Part shown: positions 1 through 5,616 of the stretch, one piece after another
Layout: every line of letters begins with the position of its first letter
Numbering within the stretch: position 1 is the first letter of the stretch
Source of the DNA: Gemmatimonadota bacterium
Lineage (GTDB): Bacteria; Gemmatimonadota; Gemmatimonadetes; Longimicrobiales; Gaopeijiaceae
Assembly: GCA_015492755.1 (NCBI GenBank)
Contig: WGEM01000118.1
Location: 1-5,616, forward strand
Length of the DNA: 5,616 nt
Direction of reading: 5' to 3'
The notes under the pieces: generated by a model
What the model saw: only the letters and a program-made list of their open reading frames with translations
What the model was told of the DNA's origin: nothing
Databases searched by the model: none
Made by a program: the position numbers and the translations under genes

Positions 1-285
1 CCCCAGAAGCTCGCCTATTCGGGTCCGTCGGACCGTGTGGGGGGAGAGGTGGCCGCGAGGGCCGGCCGGGCGGCCCTCGGCGGCGCTGCCAGGGCCGCCG
101 CCAGGGACGAGCTGGGCATGGCGGTGGGAGCGGCGGCAGGTGCCGGTCCCGATCCACGGCGTCTCGCCACCAACCGGGGGGAGTCGGGGCCGCGACGTCC
201 GGTGACGGCGGAGAAGGCACCGGGCCGGAACGATCCCTGCCCCTGCGGTTCGGGTAAGAAGTACAAGAAGTGCCACGGGCGCTGA
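1..285 (+). CDS. secA: Preprotein translocase ATPase SecA, C-terminal fragment (5' end outside window)
   Basis: The frame is open from base 1 and ends at TGA 283-285, so this is the 3' end of a larger gene. The last ~22 residues form a SEC-C zinc-binding tail: the [17 protein letters not shown] signature with Cys codons at 238, 244 and 271 and His at 274. This is the classic C-terminus of SecA, the ATPase that drives Sec-dependent export; there the tail binds zinc and contacts SecB or the ribosome. Before it lies a flexible linker (about 37-220) very rich in Ala, Gly and Arg, typical of the poorly conserved region between the SecA helical scaffold and its tail. The first visible residues, [11 protein letters not shown], resemble the end of the SecA core. 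No ATPase motif is visible, so another SEC-C-ended protein cannot be fully excluded. A GTG at 37 is in frame but is not believed to be a start. Confidence 0.82.
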   Translation, partial: PQKLAYSGPSDRVGGEVAARAGRAALGGAARAAARDELGMAVGAAAGAGPDPRRLATNRGESGPRRPVTAEKAPGRNDPCPCGSGKKYKKCHGR

Positions 286-286
286 G

Positions 287-337
287 GGGGGCGGGGTGCC
301 GAGCCTCGCGTGGGCCATCGGCGTGCGCCCCGCCTCC
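287..337 (+). terminator. GC-rich hairpin after secA (possible terminator or attenuator)
   Basis: Bases 287-299 can pair with 325-337 to give 13 consecutive pairs including two G-U wobbles, enclosing a 25-nt loop (300-324). The stem starts 2 nt after the secA stop codon. There is no T tract behind it, so it is not a canonical Rho-independent terminator. It could be a U-less terminator, an mRNA 3'-end stabiliser or a chance GC-rich pairing. Its right arm overlaps the region where a -35 element for rel would lie. Confidence 0.35.
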
Positions 338-345
338 GGTGCGCC

Positions 346-351
346 TAGAAT
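346..351 (+). promoter_or_regulatory. Candidate -10 box (TAGAAT) for rel, leaderless geometry
   Basis: TAGAAT matches the TATAAT consensus at five of six positions and is an AT-rich island in very GC-rich DNA. Its last T lies 8 nt before the A of the rel ATG at 360, so a normal initiation distance would put the transcript start at or within a couple of bases of the ATG. No recognisable -35 hexamer lies 16-18 nt upstream; that region holds one copy of GTGCGCC (323-329), repeated at 339-345. AGGA at 352-355, 4 nt from the ATG, could instead be a short Shine-Dalgarno, in which case transcription would start further upstream. Confidence 0.45.
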
Positions 352-359
352 AGGACATC

Positions 360-2579
360 ATGCCGTCGGCAACTTCCTCTCAGCCGACGACCACCATCCG
401 CGGCCTCCCCAGAGCCCTCGCCCGGCAACTGGAAGCGTACGCGGACCGGTTGGACGTCGACCTCATTCGCGAGGCATACGACTTCGCGGTGGAGGCGCAC
501 GGGGGTCAGACCCGTGCGTCGGGGGAGGAGTACGTCACGCACACCGTGGAGGTGGCCACCATCCTCGCCCAGCTCCGCCTGGACACCGACTCCATCGTCT
601 CGGGACTGGTGCACGATACGGTGGAGGACACCGAAGCGACGATGGAGGACATCCGCAGCCATTTCGGCGACGAGGTGGCCACCATCGTGGACGGCGTCAC
701 CAAGCTGGGCAAAGTGAAGTTTCGCTCCGCCACCGAGCAGCAGGTGGAGAACTACCGCAAGATGCTGCTCTCCATGGCGGAAGACGCCCGGGTCATCCTG
801 GTGAAGCTGGCGGACCGGCTCCACAACATGAGGACGCTGGAGCACCTGCCCGAGGCGAAACGGCGTCGCATCGCCCTGGAGACCCGGGAGATCTACGCGC
901 CGCTGGCCCACCGCCTCGGGATGGCGGCCATCCGGTGGGAGCTGGAGGATCTGGCATTCAAGTTCCTGGAGCCTGACGCCTACGAGGAGCTGACGAAGCT
1001 GATCCGGCAGCGCCGCAAGGAGCGGGAGCGGCAGATCCTGGAGATGCAGCGGCCGCTGGAGGAGGCCCTCGCGGAGGCGGGGATCCCTGCGGAGGTGAGC
1101 GGGCGCCCGAAGCACCTCTGGTCCATCCACCGGAAGATGGTCACGCGCGGGCGGCCCTATGAGGAGATCTACGACCTCATGGCCATGCGGGTGCTCACCG
1201 ACACGGTGCAGAACTGTTACGCGGCGCTGGGCATCATCCATAGCAAGTGGACGCCGATTCCCGAGCGCTTCCACGACTACATCGCCACGCCCAAGTCCAA
1301 CATGTACCAGTCGTTGCATACGACGGTGTTCGGACCCGGCGGCAGGCGCTACGAGATCCAGATCCGAACCGAGGAGATGCACCGCACCGCGGAGTACGGC
1401 ATCGCGGCGCACTGGCGGTACAAGGAAGACGAGACGGCCCGCAGGGGTGGGAACGAGGTGGACGAAGCGCTCACCTGGTTCCGGCAGGTTCTGGAGTGGC
1501 AGCAGGATACCGCCGAGCCGGAGGAATTCATGGAGTTCCTCCGAATGGACCTCTTCCGGGGCGAGATCTTCGTCTTCACGCCGGACGGCGATGTGAAGGC
1601 GCTGCCCACCGGCGCCACGCCCATCGACTTCGCGTATTCGGTACACACCGAGGTGGGGCACCACTGCGCCGGCGCCAAGGTGAACGGCCGTATCGCACCG
1701 CTCTCCCGTGAGCTCAAGAACGGCGACACGGTGGAGATCCTCACGAATCCGAAGCAGCGACCGAGCCGGGACTGGCTGGCCTTCGTGAAGACGTCACGGG
1801 CGAGGGGGAGGATCCGTCACTGGATCCGCCAGGAGGAGTTCGAGTCCGCCCGTAAGCTGGGCAAAGAACTCCTGGACCGGCAGCTGAAGAAGGTGAAGAA
1901 GTCGCTGCCGGACGACCCGCACCAGCTTCAGGAAGCCGCGGCGGCGCTGGGCTACCAGGACTTCGACCAGGTTTACGCTGCGCTCGGGCGGGGAGACCTG
2001 GGCCCCACGGCGGTGCTCAAGCAGTTCTTCCCCGATCACGATCCGGCGGAAGTGGTGGAGCGCCCGCCCACGGCGCTCCAGCGGCTGGCGGCCCGGCTGC
2101 GCATCTCCGGCCGGGGGGTGCGCATCCAGGGGATGGACAACCTTATGGTGCGCTACTCCCGGTGCTGCCAGCCCGTGCCCGGGGATCCCGTGATCGGATA
2201 CGTGACGCGGGGGCGTGGCGTCTCCATCCACCGCAAGGACTGCCCCAACGTCCTGGCGCTCTCACGCGACCCCGAACGGCGCATCGAGATCGAATGGGCC
2301 GCCGAGAAGGGCGACCGGTTCTTCGTGAAGCTCTACATGCGGGGTACCGATCGAAGAGGACTCCTCTCGGACGTGGCGAAGGCCATCACCGACACCGGAA
2401 CCGACATCTCCCACGCCGACATGCGCGCCACCGAGGGGGGGATGCACGGAGAGTTCGTGGTGGAGGTGCGGGACCTGGCGCACCTGGAGAAGGTGCGCCG
2501 TGCCATCGGGCGGGTGAAGGGCGTACTCGACGTGGAGCGGCGGGAGCACTTCGACGACGAAGACCTTGGCTGGGCGTAG
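360..2579 (+). CDS. rel: Bifunctional (p)ppGpp synthetase/hydrolase, RelA/SpoT family
   Basis: This 739-aa protein makes and degrades the stringent-response alarmone (p)ppGpp in the cytosol. The domain order is that of a long RSH enzyme. The N-terminal HD hydrolase keeps H61, H85-D86, E89-D90 (HDTVEDT) and D152 (KLADRLHNM), so hydrolysis should be active. The synthetase keeps R249 and K251 (GRPKH), D272 (YDLMAMR), guanine-stacking Y316 (YQSLHT) and E332 (YEIQIRT), so synthesis should be active too. A TGS domain follows (about 397-462), then a helical region, a conserved-cysteine domain (C602, C603, H624, C628) and a C-terminal ACT domain (about 645-730) for ribosome and tRNA sensing. Both active sites intact argues for a bifunctional Rel rather than monofunctional RelA. 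The motif normally RFKD in bifunctional enzymes reads RFHD (303-306). The start is fixed by an in-frame TAG at 351-353; ATG 360 is the first start codon after it. Confidence 0.96.
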   Translation: MPSATSSQPTTTIRGLPRALARQLEAYADRLDVDLIREAYDFAVEAHGGQTRASGEEYVTHTVEVATILAQLRLDTDSIVSGLVHDTVEDTEATMEDIRSHFGDEVATIVDGVTKLGKVKFRSATEQQVENYRKMLLSMAEDARVILVKLADRLHNMRTLEHLPEAKRRRIALETREIYAPLAHRLGMAAIRWELEDLAFKFLEPDAYEELTKLIRQRRKERERQILEMQRPLEEALAEAGIPAEVSGRPKHLWSIHRKMVTRGRPYEEIYDLMAMRVLTDTVQNCYAALGIIHSKWTPIPERFHDYIATPKSNMYQSLHTTVFGPGGRRYEIQIRTEEMHRTAEYGIAAHWRYKEDETARRGGNEVDEALTWFRQVLEWQQDTAEPEEFMEFLRMDLFRGEIFVFTPDGDVKALPTGATPIDFAYSVHTEVGHHCAGAKVNGRIAPLSRELKNGDTVEILTNPKQRPSRDWLAFVKTSRARGRIRHWIRQEEFESARKLGKELLDRQLKKVKKSLPDDPHQLQEAAAALGYQDFDQVYAALGRGDLGPTAVLKQFFPDHDPAEVVERPPTALQRLAARLRISGRGVRIQGMDNLMVRYSRCCQPVPGDPVIGYVTRGRGVSIHRKDCPNVLALSRDPERRIEIEWAAEKGDRFFVKLYMRGTDRRGLLSDVAKAITDTGTDISHADMRATEGGMHGEFVVEVRDLAHLEKVRRAIGRVKGVLDVERREHFDDEDLGWA

Positions 2580-2582
2580 CGG

Positions 2583-3590
2583 ATGAGTACGGCATTCATC
2601 ACGGGGATCACCGGGATGGTGGGCTCGCACCTTGCGGACTACCTGCTGGAGCACACCGACTGGGAGATCGTGGGTCTGGCGCGGTGGCGCTCGCCGCTGG
2701 ACAACATCGAGCACCACCTGGACCGGATCAATCGTGGGGACCGGATCCGGCTGGTGTACGGCGATCTTCGGGACTACGTGTCCATCGAGCGGGCGGTGGA
2801 GGCTTCCGCGCCGGACTACGTCTTCCACCTGGCGGCGCAGAGTTATCCGCAGACGTCGTTCACCTCGCCGCTGGACACGCTGGAGACCAACGTGCAGGGC
2901 ACGGCGCACGTGCTGGAGGCGATCCGGCACTCGGCGTACGATCCGGTGATCCACGTGTGCGCCTCGTCGGAGGTCTTCGGGCGTGTGCCGCCGGAGAAGG
3001 TGCCCATCGATGAGGAGACCACCTTTCATCCCGCCTCGCCGTACGCCATTTCGAAGGTGGGCACGGACCTGCTGGGACGGTTCTACGCCGAGGCGTACGG
3101 GATGACGGTGATGACGACGCGGATGTTCACGCACACGGGGCCGAGGCGGGGCGACGTGTTCGCCGAGTCCACCTTTGCCAAGCAGATCGCCATGATCGAG
3201 GCGGACCTCATTCCGCCGGTGGTGAAGGTGGGCAACCTGGATTCACTCCGGACGTTCGCCGACGTGCGCGACGCGGTGCGCGCCTACTACCTGCTGGTGA
3301 CGTGCGACCCGGTGGCGGGGGAGTACTACAACATCGGGGGGATGTACTCGTGCACGGTGGGGGAGATGCTGGAGACGCTGCTTTCGTTCAGCACCCGGGA
3401 CGACATCCGGGTGGAGGTGGACCCGGAGCGGCTGCGTCCCATCGACGCCGACCTGCAGGTGCCGGACACGTCGAAGTTCCGGGCGCACACTGGCTGGGAG
3501 CCGGAGATCCCCTTCGAGACCACGATGCGCGACCTGCTGGAGTACTGGCGGGAGCGGGTGGCGTCGGGTCGCGTTTTCCTCACCCGCTGA
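2583..3590 (+). CDS. GDP-mannose 4,6-dehydratase-like SDR (candidate GDP-heptose 4,6-dehydratase)
   Basis: This 335-aa protein is an extended short-chain dehydrogenase/reductase. The NAD(P)-binding glycine motif is TGITGMVG (G8, G11, G14) at the N-terminus. LAAQSYPQTSF (around 83-92) resembles the AAQSHVAVSF segment of GMD enzymes. The catalytic set is S128 and E130 in ASSEVFG, with Y154 and K158 in YAISK; the Glu corresponds to the base used by 4,6-dehydratases. The C-terminal RPIDADLQVPDTSKF...GWEPEIPF segment is the usual substrate-domain ending of the GMD/Rmd group. The family oxidises C4 of a GDP-sugar and removes water across C5-C6. It is shorter than E. coli GMD (about 373 aa). The following heptose-type kinase suggests the substrate could be GDP-D-glycero-D-manno-heptose (DmhA/WcbK role); GDP-mannose, or a simple 4-dehydrogenase role, remains possible. 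It starts 3 bp after the rel stop without a clear Shine-Dalgarno, so translation may be coupled to rel. Confidence 0.85.
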   Translation: MSTAFITGITGMVGSHLADYLLEHTDWEIVGLARWRSPLDNIEHHLDRINRGDRIRLVYGDLRDYVSIERAVEASAPDYVFHLAAQSYPQTSFTSPLDTLETNVQGTAHVLEAIRHSAYDPVIHVCASSEVFGRVPPEKVPIDEETTFHPASPYAISKVGTDLLGRFYAEAYGMTVMTTRMFTHTGPRRGDVFAESTFAKQIAMIEADLIPPVVKVGNLDSLRTFADVRDAVRAYYLLVTCDPVAGEYYNIGGMYSCTVGEMLETLLSFSTRDDIRVEVDPERLRPIDADLQVPDTSKFRAHTGWEPEIPFETTMRDLLEYWRERVASGRVFLTR

Positions 3591-3633
3591 CGGTGCTCCT
3601 GCAGCCGGTGCCCCTCTCCCGTCGAGCGCTGCC

Positions 3634-4620
3634 ATGATCATCACCCGCGTACCCTTCCGCGTGTCGTTCTTCGGAGGCGGGACGGACATCCCGGTGTGGT
3701 TCGAGCGCTTCGGGGGTGCGGTGCTCTCCACCACCATCGACAAGTACTGCTACGTGACGGCGCGCCCGCTTCCGCCCTTCTTCGACCACCGGATCCGGCT
3801 GGCGTATTCCCGCATCGAGCTGGCGAAGGACTTCGGCGAGATCCAGCACCCGCTCATCCGGGCGGCGCTGGAGCGGTTCAACCGGCTGGACATCGAGATC
3901 CATTACGACGCGGACCTGCCGGCGTGGAGCGGACTGGGCACCAGCTCGGCTTTCGGGGTGGGGTTGGTGGGTGCGCTGGCGGGTCTGGAAGGCCGCATGC
4001 TCACGCGTAAGGACCTGGCCATCGAGGCCATCCGTCTGGAGCGGCACGTGCTGAAGGAGCCCGGGGGCTACCAGGATCAGATCGCGGCGGCATACGGGGG
4101 ATTCAACCACATCCGCTTCGATCCCAGCGGGGACTTCAGCGTGCACCCGGTGGTGCTGCCGCCGGAGCGGATGCGGGTGCTGCAGCGCTCGCTGCTGCTG
4201 TGCTACATCCCGAAGGTACGTCAGAGCGGGAAGGTCTCGCCGGCCAACAACTACGACCCCGACGCCTATGATCACCTCCTGCGCTTCATCCACGAGTCGG
4301 TGGACACGGCGCTGAAGATCGTCTCGGAGGGGGAGATCCGGGACCTGGGCGAGCTGCTGCACGAGACGTGGCTGAGGAAGCGGGAGCTGCCGGGTACCAC
4401 CAACGAGACCATCGACGAGGTGTACGGAGCGGCGCGTGAGGCGGGCGCCAGTGGCGGCAAGATCCTGGGCGCGGGGGCGGGCGGCTTCATGCTCCTGGTG
4501 TGTCCCGAGGAGCACCAACGCCGGGTGCGGGAGCGGCTCTCCGAGCTCCTCTTCGTACCCTTCACCTTCGACCGGACTGGCATGCAGGTGATTCACTATC
4601 AGGCGGGGGCGTACGCATGA
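3634..4620 (+). CDS. hddA: D-glycero-D-manno-heptose 7-phosphate kinase-like GHMP kinase
   Basis: This 328-aa protein is a GHMP-superfamily sugar kinase. Motif 1 is RVPFRVSFFGGGTD (5-18), the N-terminus typical of HddA-type kinases. The ATP-binding motif 2 is WSGLGTSSAF (98-107), with Thr where many members have Ser. GGYQDQ (144-149) carries the likely catalytic D148, and motif 3 is GASGGKILGAGAGGF (271-285). The length is close to characterised HddA proteins. HddA phosphorylates the anomeric position of D-glycero-D-manno-heptose 7-phosphate to give the 1,7-bisphosphate for GDP-heptose synthesis. Similar kinases acting on fucose or other sugars share these motifs, so the substrate is inferred from family resemblance and from neighbouring GDP-sugar enzymes. 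The start is supported by the family-typical MIITRVPFR opening, although no clear ribosome-binding site is seen in the 43-bp gap before it. The stop overlaps the next start (ATGA, 4617-4620). Confidence 0.85.
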   Translation: MIITRVPFRVSFFGGGTDIPVWFERFGGAVLSTTIDKYCYVTARPLPPFFDHRIRLAYSRIELAKDFGEIQHPLIRAALERFNRLDIEIHYDADLPAWSGLGTSSAFGVGLVGALAGLEGRMLTRKDLAIEAIRLERHVLKEPGGYQDQIAAAYGGFNHIRFDPSGDFSVHPVVLPPERMRVLQRSLLLCYIPKVRQSGKVSPANNYDPDAYDHLLRFIHESVDTALKIVSEGEIRDLGELLHETWLRKRELPGTTNETIDEVYGAAREAGASGGKILGAGAGGFMLLVCPEEHQRRVRERLSELLFVPFTFDRTGMQVIHYQAGAYA

Positions 4621-5552
4621 GCGGGCAGCGGATCCTGGTGACCGGCGCCACCGGCCTGGTGGGGCGCAACCTGGTGGAGCGGCTCCGGGCGCTGGGCCAC
4701 CACGTGGTAGGGGTGGGGAGCGAGCGCGATCTGCGCGACGCGCGGCAGGCCCGGGCGCTCCTGGCGGAGACGCGCCCCGACGTGCTGTACCATCTGGCTG
4801 CGCGTGTGGGAGGCATCTACGCCAACATGACGCAGAAGCCCGACTTCTACCGCGACAACATCCTCATGAATACCCATGTGGTGGACGCGGGGGTGGAGGT
4901 GGGCGTCCCCTACATCTTCGCCATGGGGACGGGGTGTGCGTACCCGAAGCGGCTGGAAGGGCAGCTCCTTCGGGAGGAGGAGTACCTGGACGGTGTGCCG
5001 GAGCCCACCAACGACGCCTACGCCTATGCGAAGCGGGCGATGCTGGTGCACCTGGAGGCCCTCCGCGAGCAGGGGGTGCTGGAGTACTGCTACTGCCTGC
5101 CGGCGAACCTCTACGGGCCGCACGACAACTTCCACCCCGACCATTCCCACGTCGTGCCGGGGCTCATCCGTCGCTTCGTGGAGGCCGCCGACGCCGGCGC
5201 CGACGAAGTGTGCATCTGGGGGGACGGATCGGCACGGCGAGATTTCCTCTACATCGGGGACTGCGTGGACGCCATGGTGCTCCTGGCGGAGCGGCGCTTC
5301 TCGGGGGCGGTGAACGTCGCCACCGGCGTGCAGACCTCCATCGGCGAGCTGGCCCGTGTCGTCGCGGAGGCCGCCGGCTTCGAGGGCCGCATCGGCCACG
5401 ACCTGAGTAAGCCGTCAGGGCAGACGGGCAGGCTCTTCTCGGTGGAGAAGATCACTGCCGCGGGCTGGCGGCCAGCGCATTCGCTGGAGGAGGGGATCCA
5501 CCGCACCGTGGCATGGTTCCGGGAACACCGCCACGAGGTGCGCGAGCGATGA
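4617..5552 (+). CDS. fcl: GDP-L-fucose synthase-like SDR (GDP-4-keto-6-deoxy-sugar epimerase/reductase)
   Basis: This 311-aa SDR resembles GDP-fucose synthase (Fcl/WcaG), which epimerises C3/C5 and reduces C4 of GDP-4-keto-6-deoxymannose using NADPH. The nucleotide-binding motif is TGATGLVG (9-16). Family segments include AARVGGIYAN, EPTNDAYAYAKRA and NLYGPHDNFHPDHSHVVP. Catalytic Y135 and K139 (YxxxK) are present, as are C107 and H178, the counterparts of the E. coli epimerisation pair C109 and H179. The usual GSSC motif reads GTGC (104-107), so the catalytic Ser is replaced by T105. In this cassette it would act after the dehydratase, on a 4-keto-6-deoxy GDP-hexose or GDP-heptose (the DmhB/WcbJ role). 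The same frame is open upstream to a possible start at 4500, but ATG 4617 directly precedes the Rossmann strand (MSGQRILVTGATG) and overlaps the kinase stop by 4 nt. A G-rich stretch (4601-4609), 7 nt upstream, may serve as the ribosome-binding site. Confidence 0.88.
   Translation: MSGQRILVTGATGLVGRNLVERLRALGHHVVGVGSERDLRDARQARALLAETRPDVLYHLAARVGGIYANMTQKPDFYRDNILMNTHVVDAGVEVGVPYIFAMGTGCAYPKRLEGQLLREEEYLDGVPEPTNDAYAYAKRAMLVHLEALREQGVLEYCYCLPANLYGPHDNFHPDHSHVVPGLIRRFVEAADAGADEVCIWGDGSARRDFLYIGDCVDAMVLLAERRFSGAVNVATGVQTSIGELARVVAEAAGFEGRIGHDLSKPSGQTGRLFSVEKITAAGWRPAHSLEEGIHRTVAWFREHRHEVRER
5535..5540 (+). promoter_or_regulatory. Ribosome-binding site (GAGGTG) for the nucleotidyltransferase
   Basis: GAGGTG lies within the last codons of the fcl-like gene, 8 nt before the ATG at 5549. 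It is the clearest Shine-Dalgarno-like site in the window and supports the overlapping ATG as the true start over the in-frame GTG codons at 5567 and 5576. Confidence 0.55.
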
Positions 5553-5616
5553 ACGGGCCGGGCCGCGTGCCGGCGGTGCGGCAGGCGGTCGTGCTGGCAG
5601 GCGGGCGGGGCACGCG
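5549..5616 (+). CDS. Sugar-1-phosphate nucleotidyltransferase, N-terminal fragment (3' end outside window)
   Basis: Only 22 complete codons are present before the window ends. They start at an ATG that overlaps the preceding stop (ATGA, 5549-5552). After a short N-terminal extension the frame reads QAVVLAGGRGT, followed by a partial codon consistent with Arg. LAGGxGTR is the nucleotide-binding signature of sugar-phosphate nucleotidyltransferases, the enzymes that join a sugar 1-phosphate to an NTP. In this operon the expected role is GTP:D-glycero-alpha-D-manno-heptose-1-phosphate guanylyltransferase (HddC/WcbM) or mannose-1-phosphate guanylyltransferase. The fragment is too short to separate these from uridylyl- or thymidylyltransferases. 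The overlap and the preceding GAGGTG suggest translational coupling with the fcl-like gene. Confidence 0.8.
   Translation, partial: MNGPGRVPAVRQAVVLAGGRGT

Noticed and set aside
56..79. Perfect 9-bp inverted repeat (56-64 with 71-79, 6-nt loop)
   Set aside because: It lies inside the coding sequence of an Ala/Gly/Arg-rich linker, where GC-rich codons easily generate such palindromes; there is no T tract and nothing else points to a function.
37..285. A separate small SEC-C protein starting at GTG 37
   Set aside because: The frame is open to the window edge with SecA-like residues before it, and there is no ribosome-binding site. A truncated view of secA explains it better.
345..1664. Long minus-strand open frame (439 codons) opposite rel
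   Set aside because: It lies antisense to a well-supported Rel protein, shows no recognisable domain, and is rich in His, Arg, Leu and Val as expected from the complement of GC-biased codons. Long antisense frames are routine at this GC content.
2262..3134. Minus-strand open frame spanning the rel/dehydratase junction
   Set aside because: It overlaps two strong + strand genes, has no family motif, and has the same low-information composition as other shadow frames.
3591..3633. 43-bp gap before the kinase gene as a possible promoter or terminator
   Set aside because: No -10-like box, no convincing stem and no Shine-Dalgarno were seen; it looks like a plain intra-operon spacer.
3580..4596. 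Minus-strand open frame (338 codons) opposite the GHMP kinase
   Set aside because: The opposite strand encodes a kinase with all three GHMP motifs; the antisense product has no recognisable motif.
4500..4616. Extended N-terminus for the Fcl-like protein (start at 4500)
   Set aside because: The 39 extra residues are low-complexity shadow of the kinase gene. ATG 4617 lies just before the Rossmann strand and gives the usual 4-nt ATGA overlap.

Overview
The window is GC-rich chromosomal DNA with every supportable gene on the + strand. High GC, G/C-ending codons, tight packing and ATGA stop/start overlaps fit a GC-rich bacterium. The tail of SecA and the style of the Rel protein are compatible with Gemmatimonadota or a similar phylum, but that is only an impression; no marker here fixes the taxon.

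Layout: (1) 1-285, the C-terminal end of a protein that is most probably SecA: an Ala/Gly/Arg-rich linker followed by a zinc-binding SEC-C tail. (2) 286-359, a 74-bp gap with a GC-rich hairpin just after the stop and a TAGAAT -10-like box 8 nt before the next ATG. (3) 360-2579, a full-length RelA/SpoT homologue with intact hydrolase and synthetase residues, TGS, conserved-cysteine and ACT domains. (4) 2583-5616, a run of sugar-nucleotide genes starting only 3 bp after rel: a GDP-mannose 4,6-dehydratase-like SDR, a GHMP kinase of the D-glycero-D-manno-heptose 7-phosphate kinase (HddA) type, a GDP-fucose-synthase-like SDR, and the first 22 codons of a sugar-1-phosphate nucleotidyltransferase that runs off the window.

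How they fit together: an HddA-type kinase beside GMD-like and Fcl-like SDRs and a nucleotidyltransferase matches the known logic of GDP-(6-deoxy)-heptose synthesis (heptose-7-P to the 1,7-bisphosphate, then heptose-1-P, GDP-heptose, the 4-keto-6-deoxy intermediate and GDP-6-deoxyheptose), as in Burkholderia capsule, Yersinia O-antigen and Campylobacter capsule clusters. The isomerase (GmhA) and phosphatase (GmhB) are not in this window and would be expected downstream. The product would be a surface-polysaccharide sugar donor. GDP-fucose or another GDP-deoxyhexose is the main alternative.

No mobile element, CRISPR array, tRNA or rRNA was seen. The most interesting points are the close junction of the stringent-response gene with a surface-sugar operon, a possible leaderless start for rel, and substituted signature residues in Rel (RFHD instead of RFKD) and in the Fcl-like enzyme (GTGC instead of GSSC).
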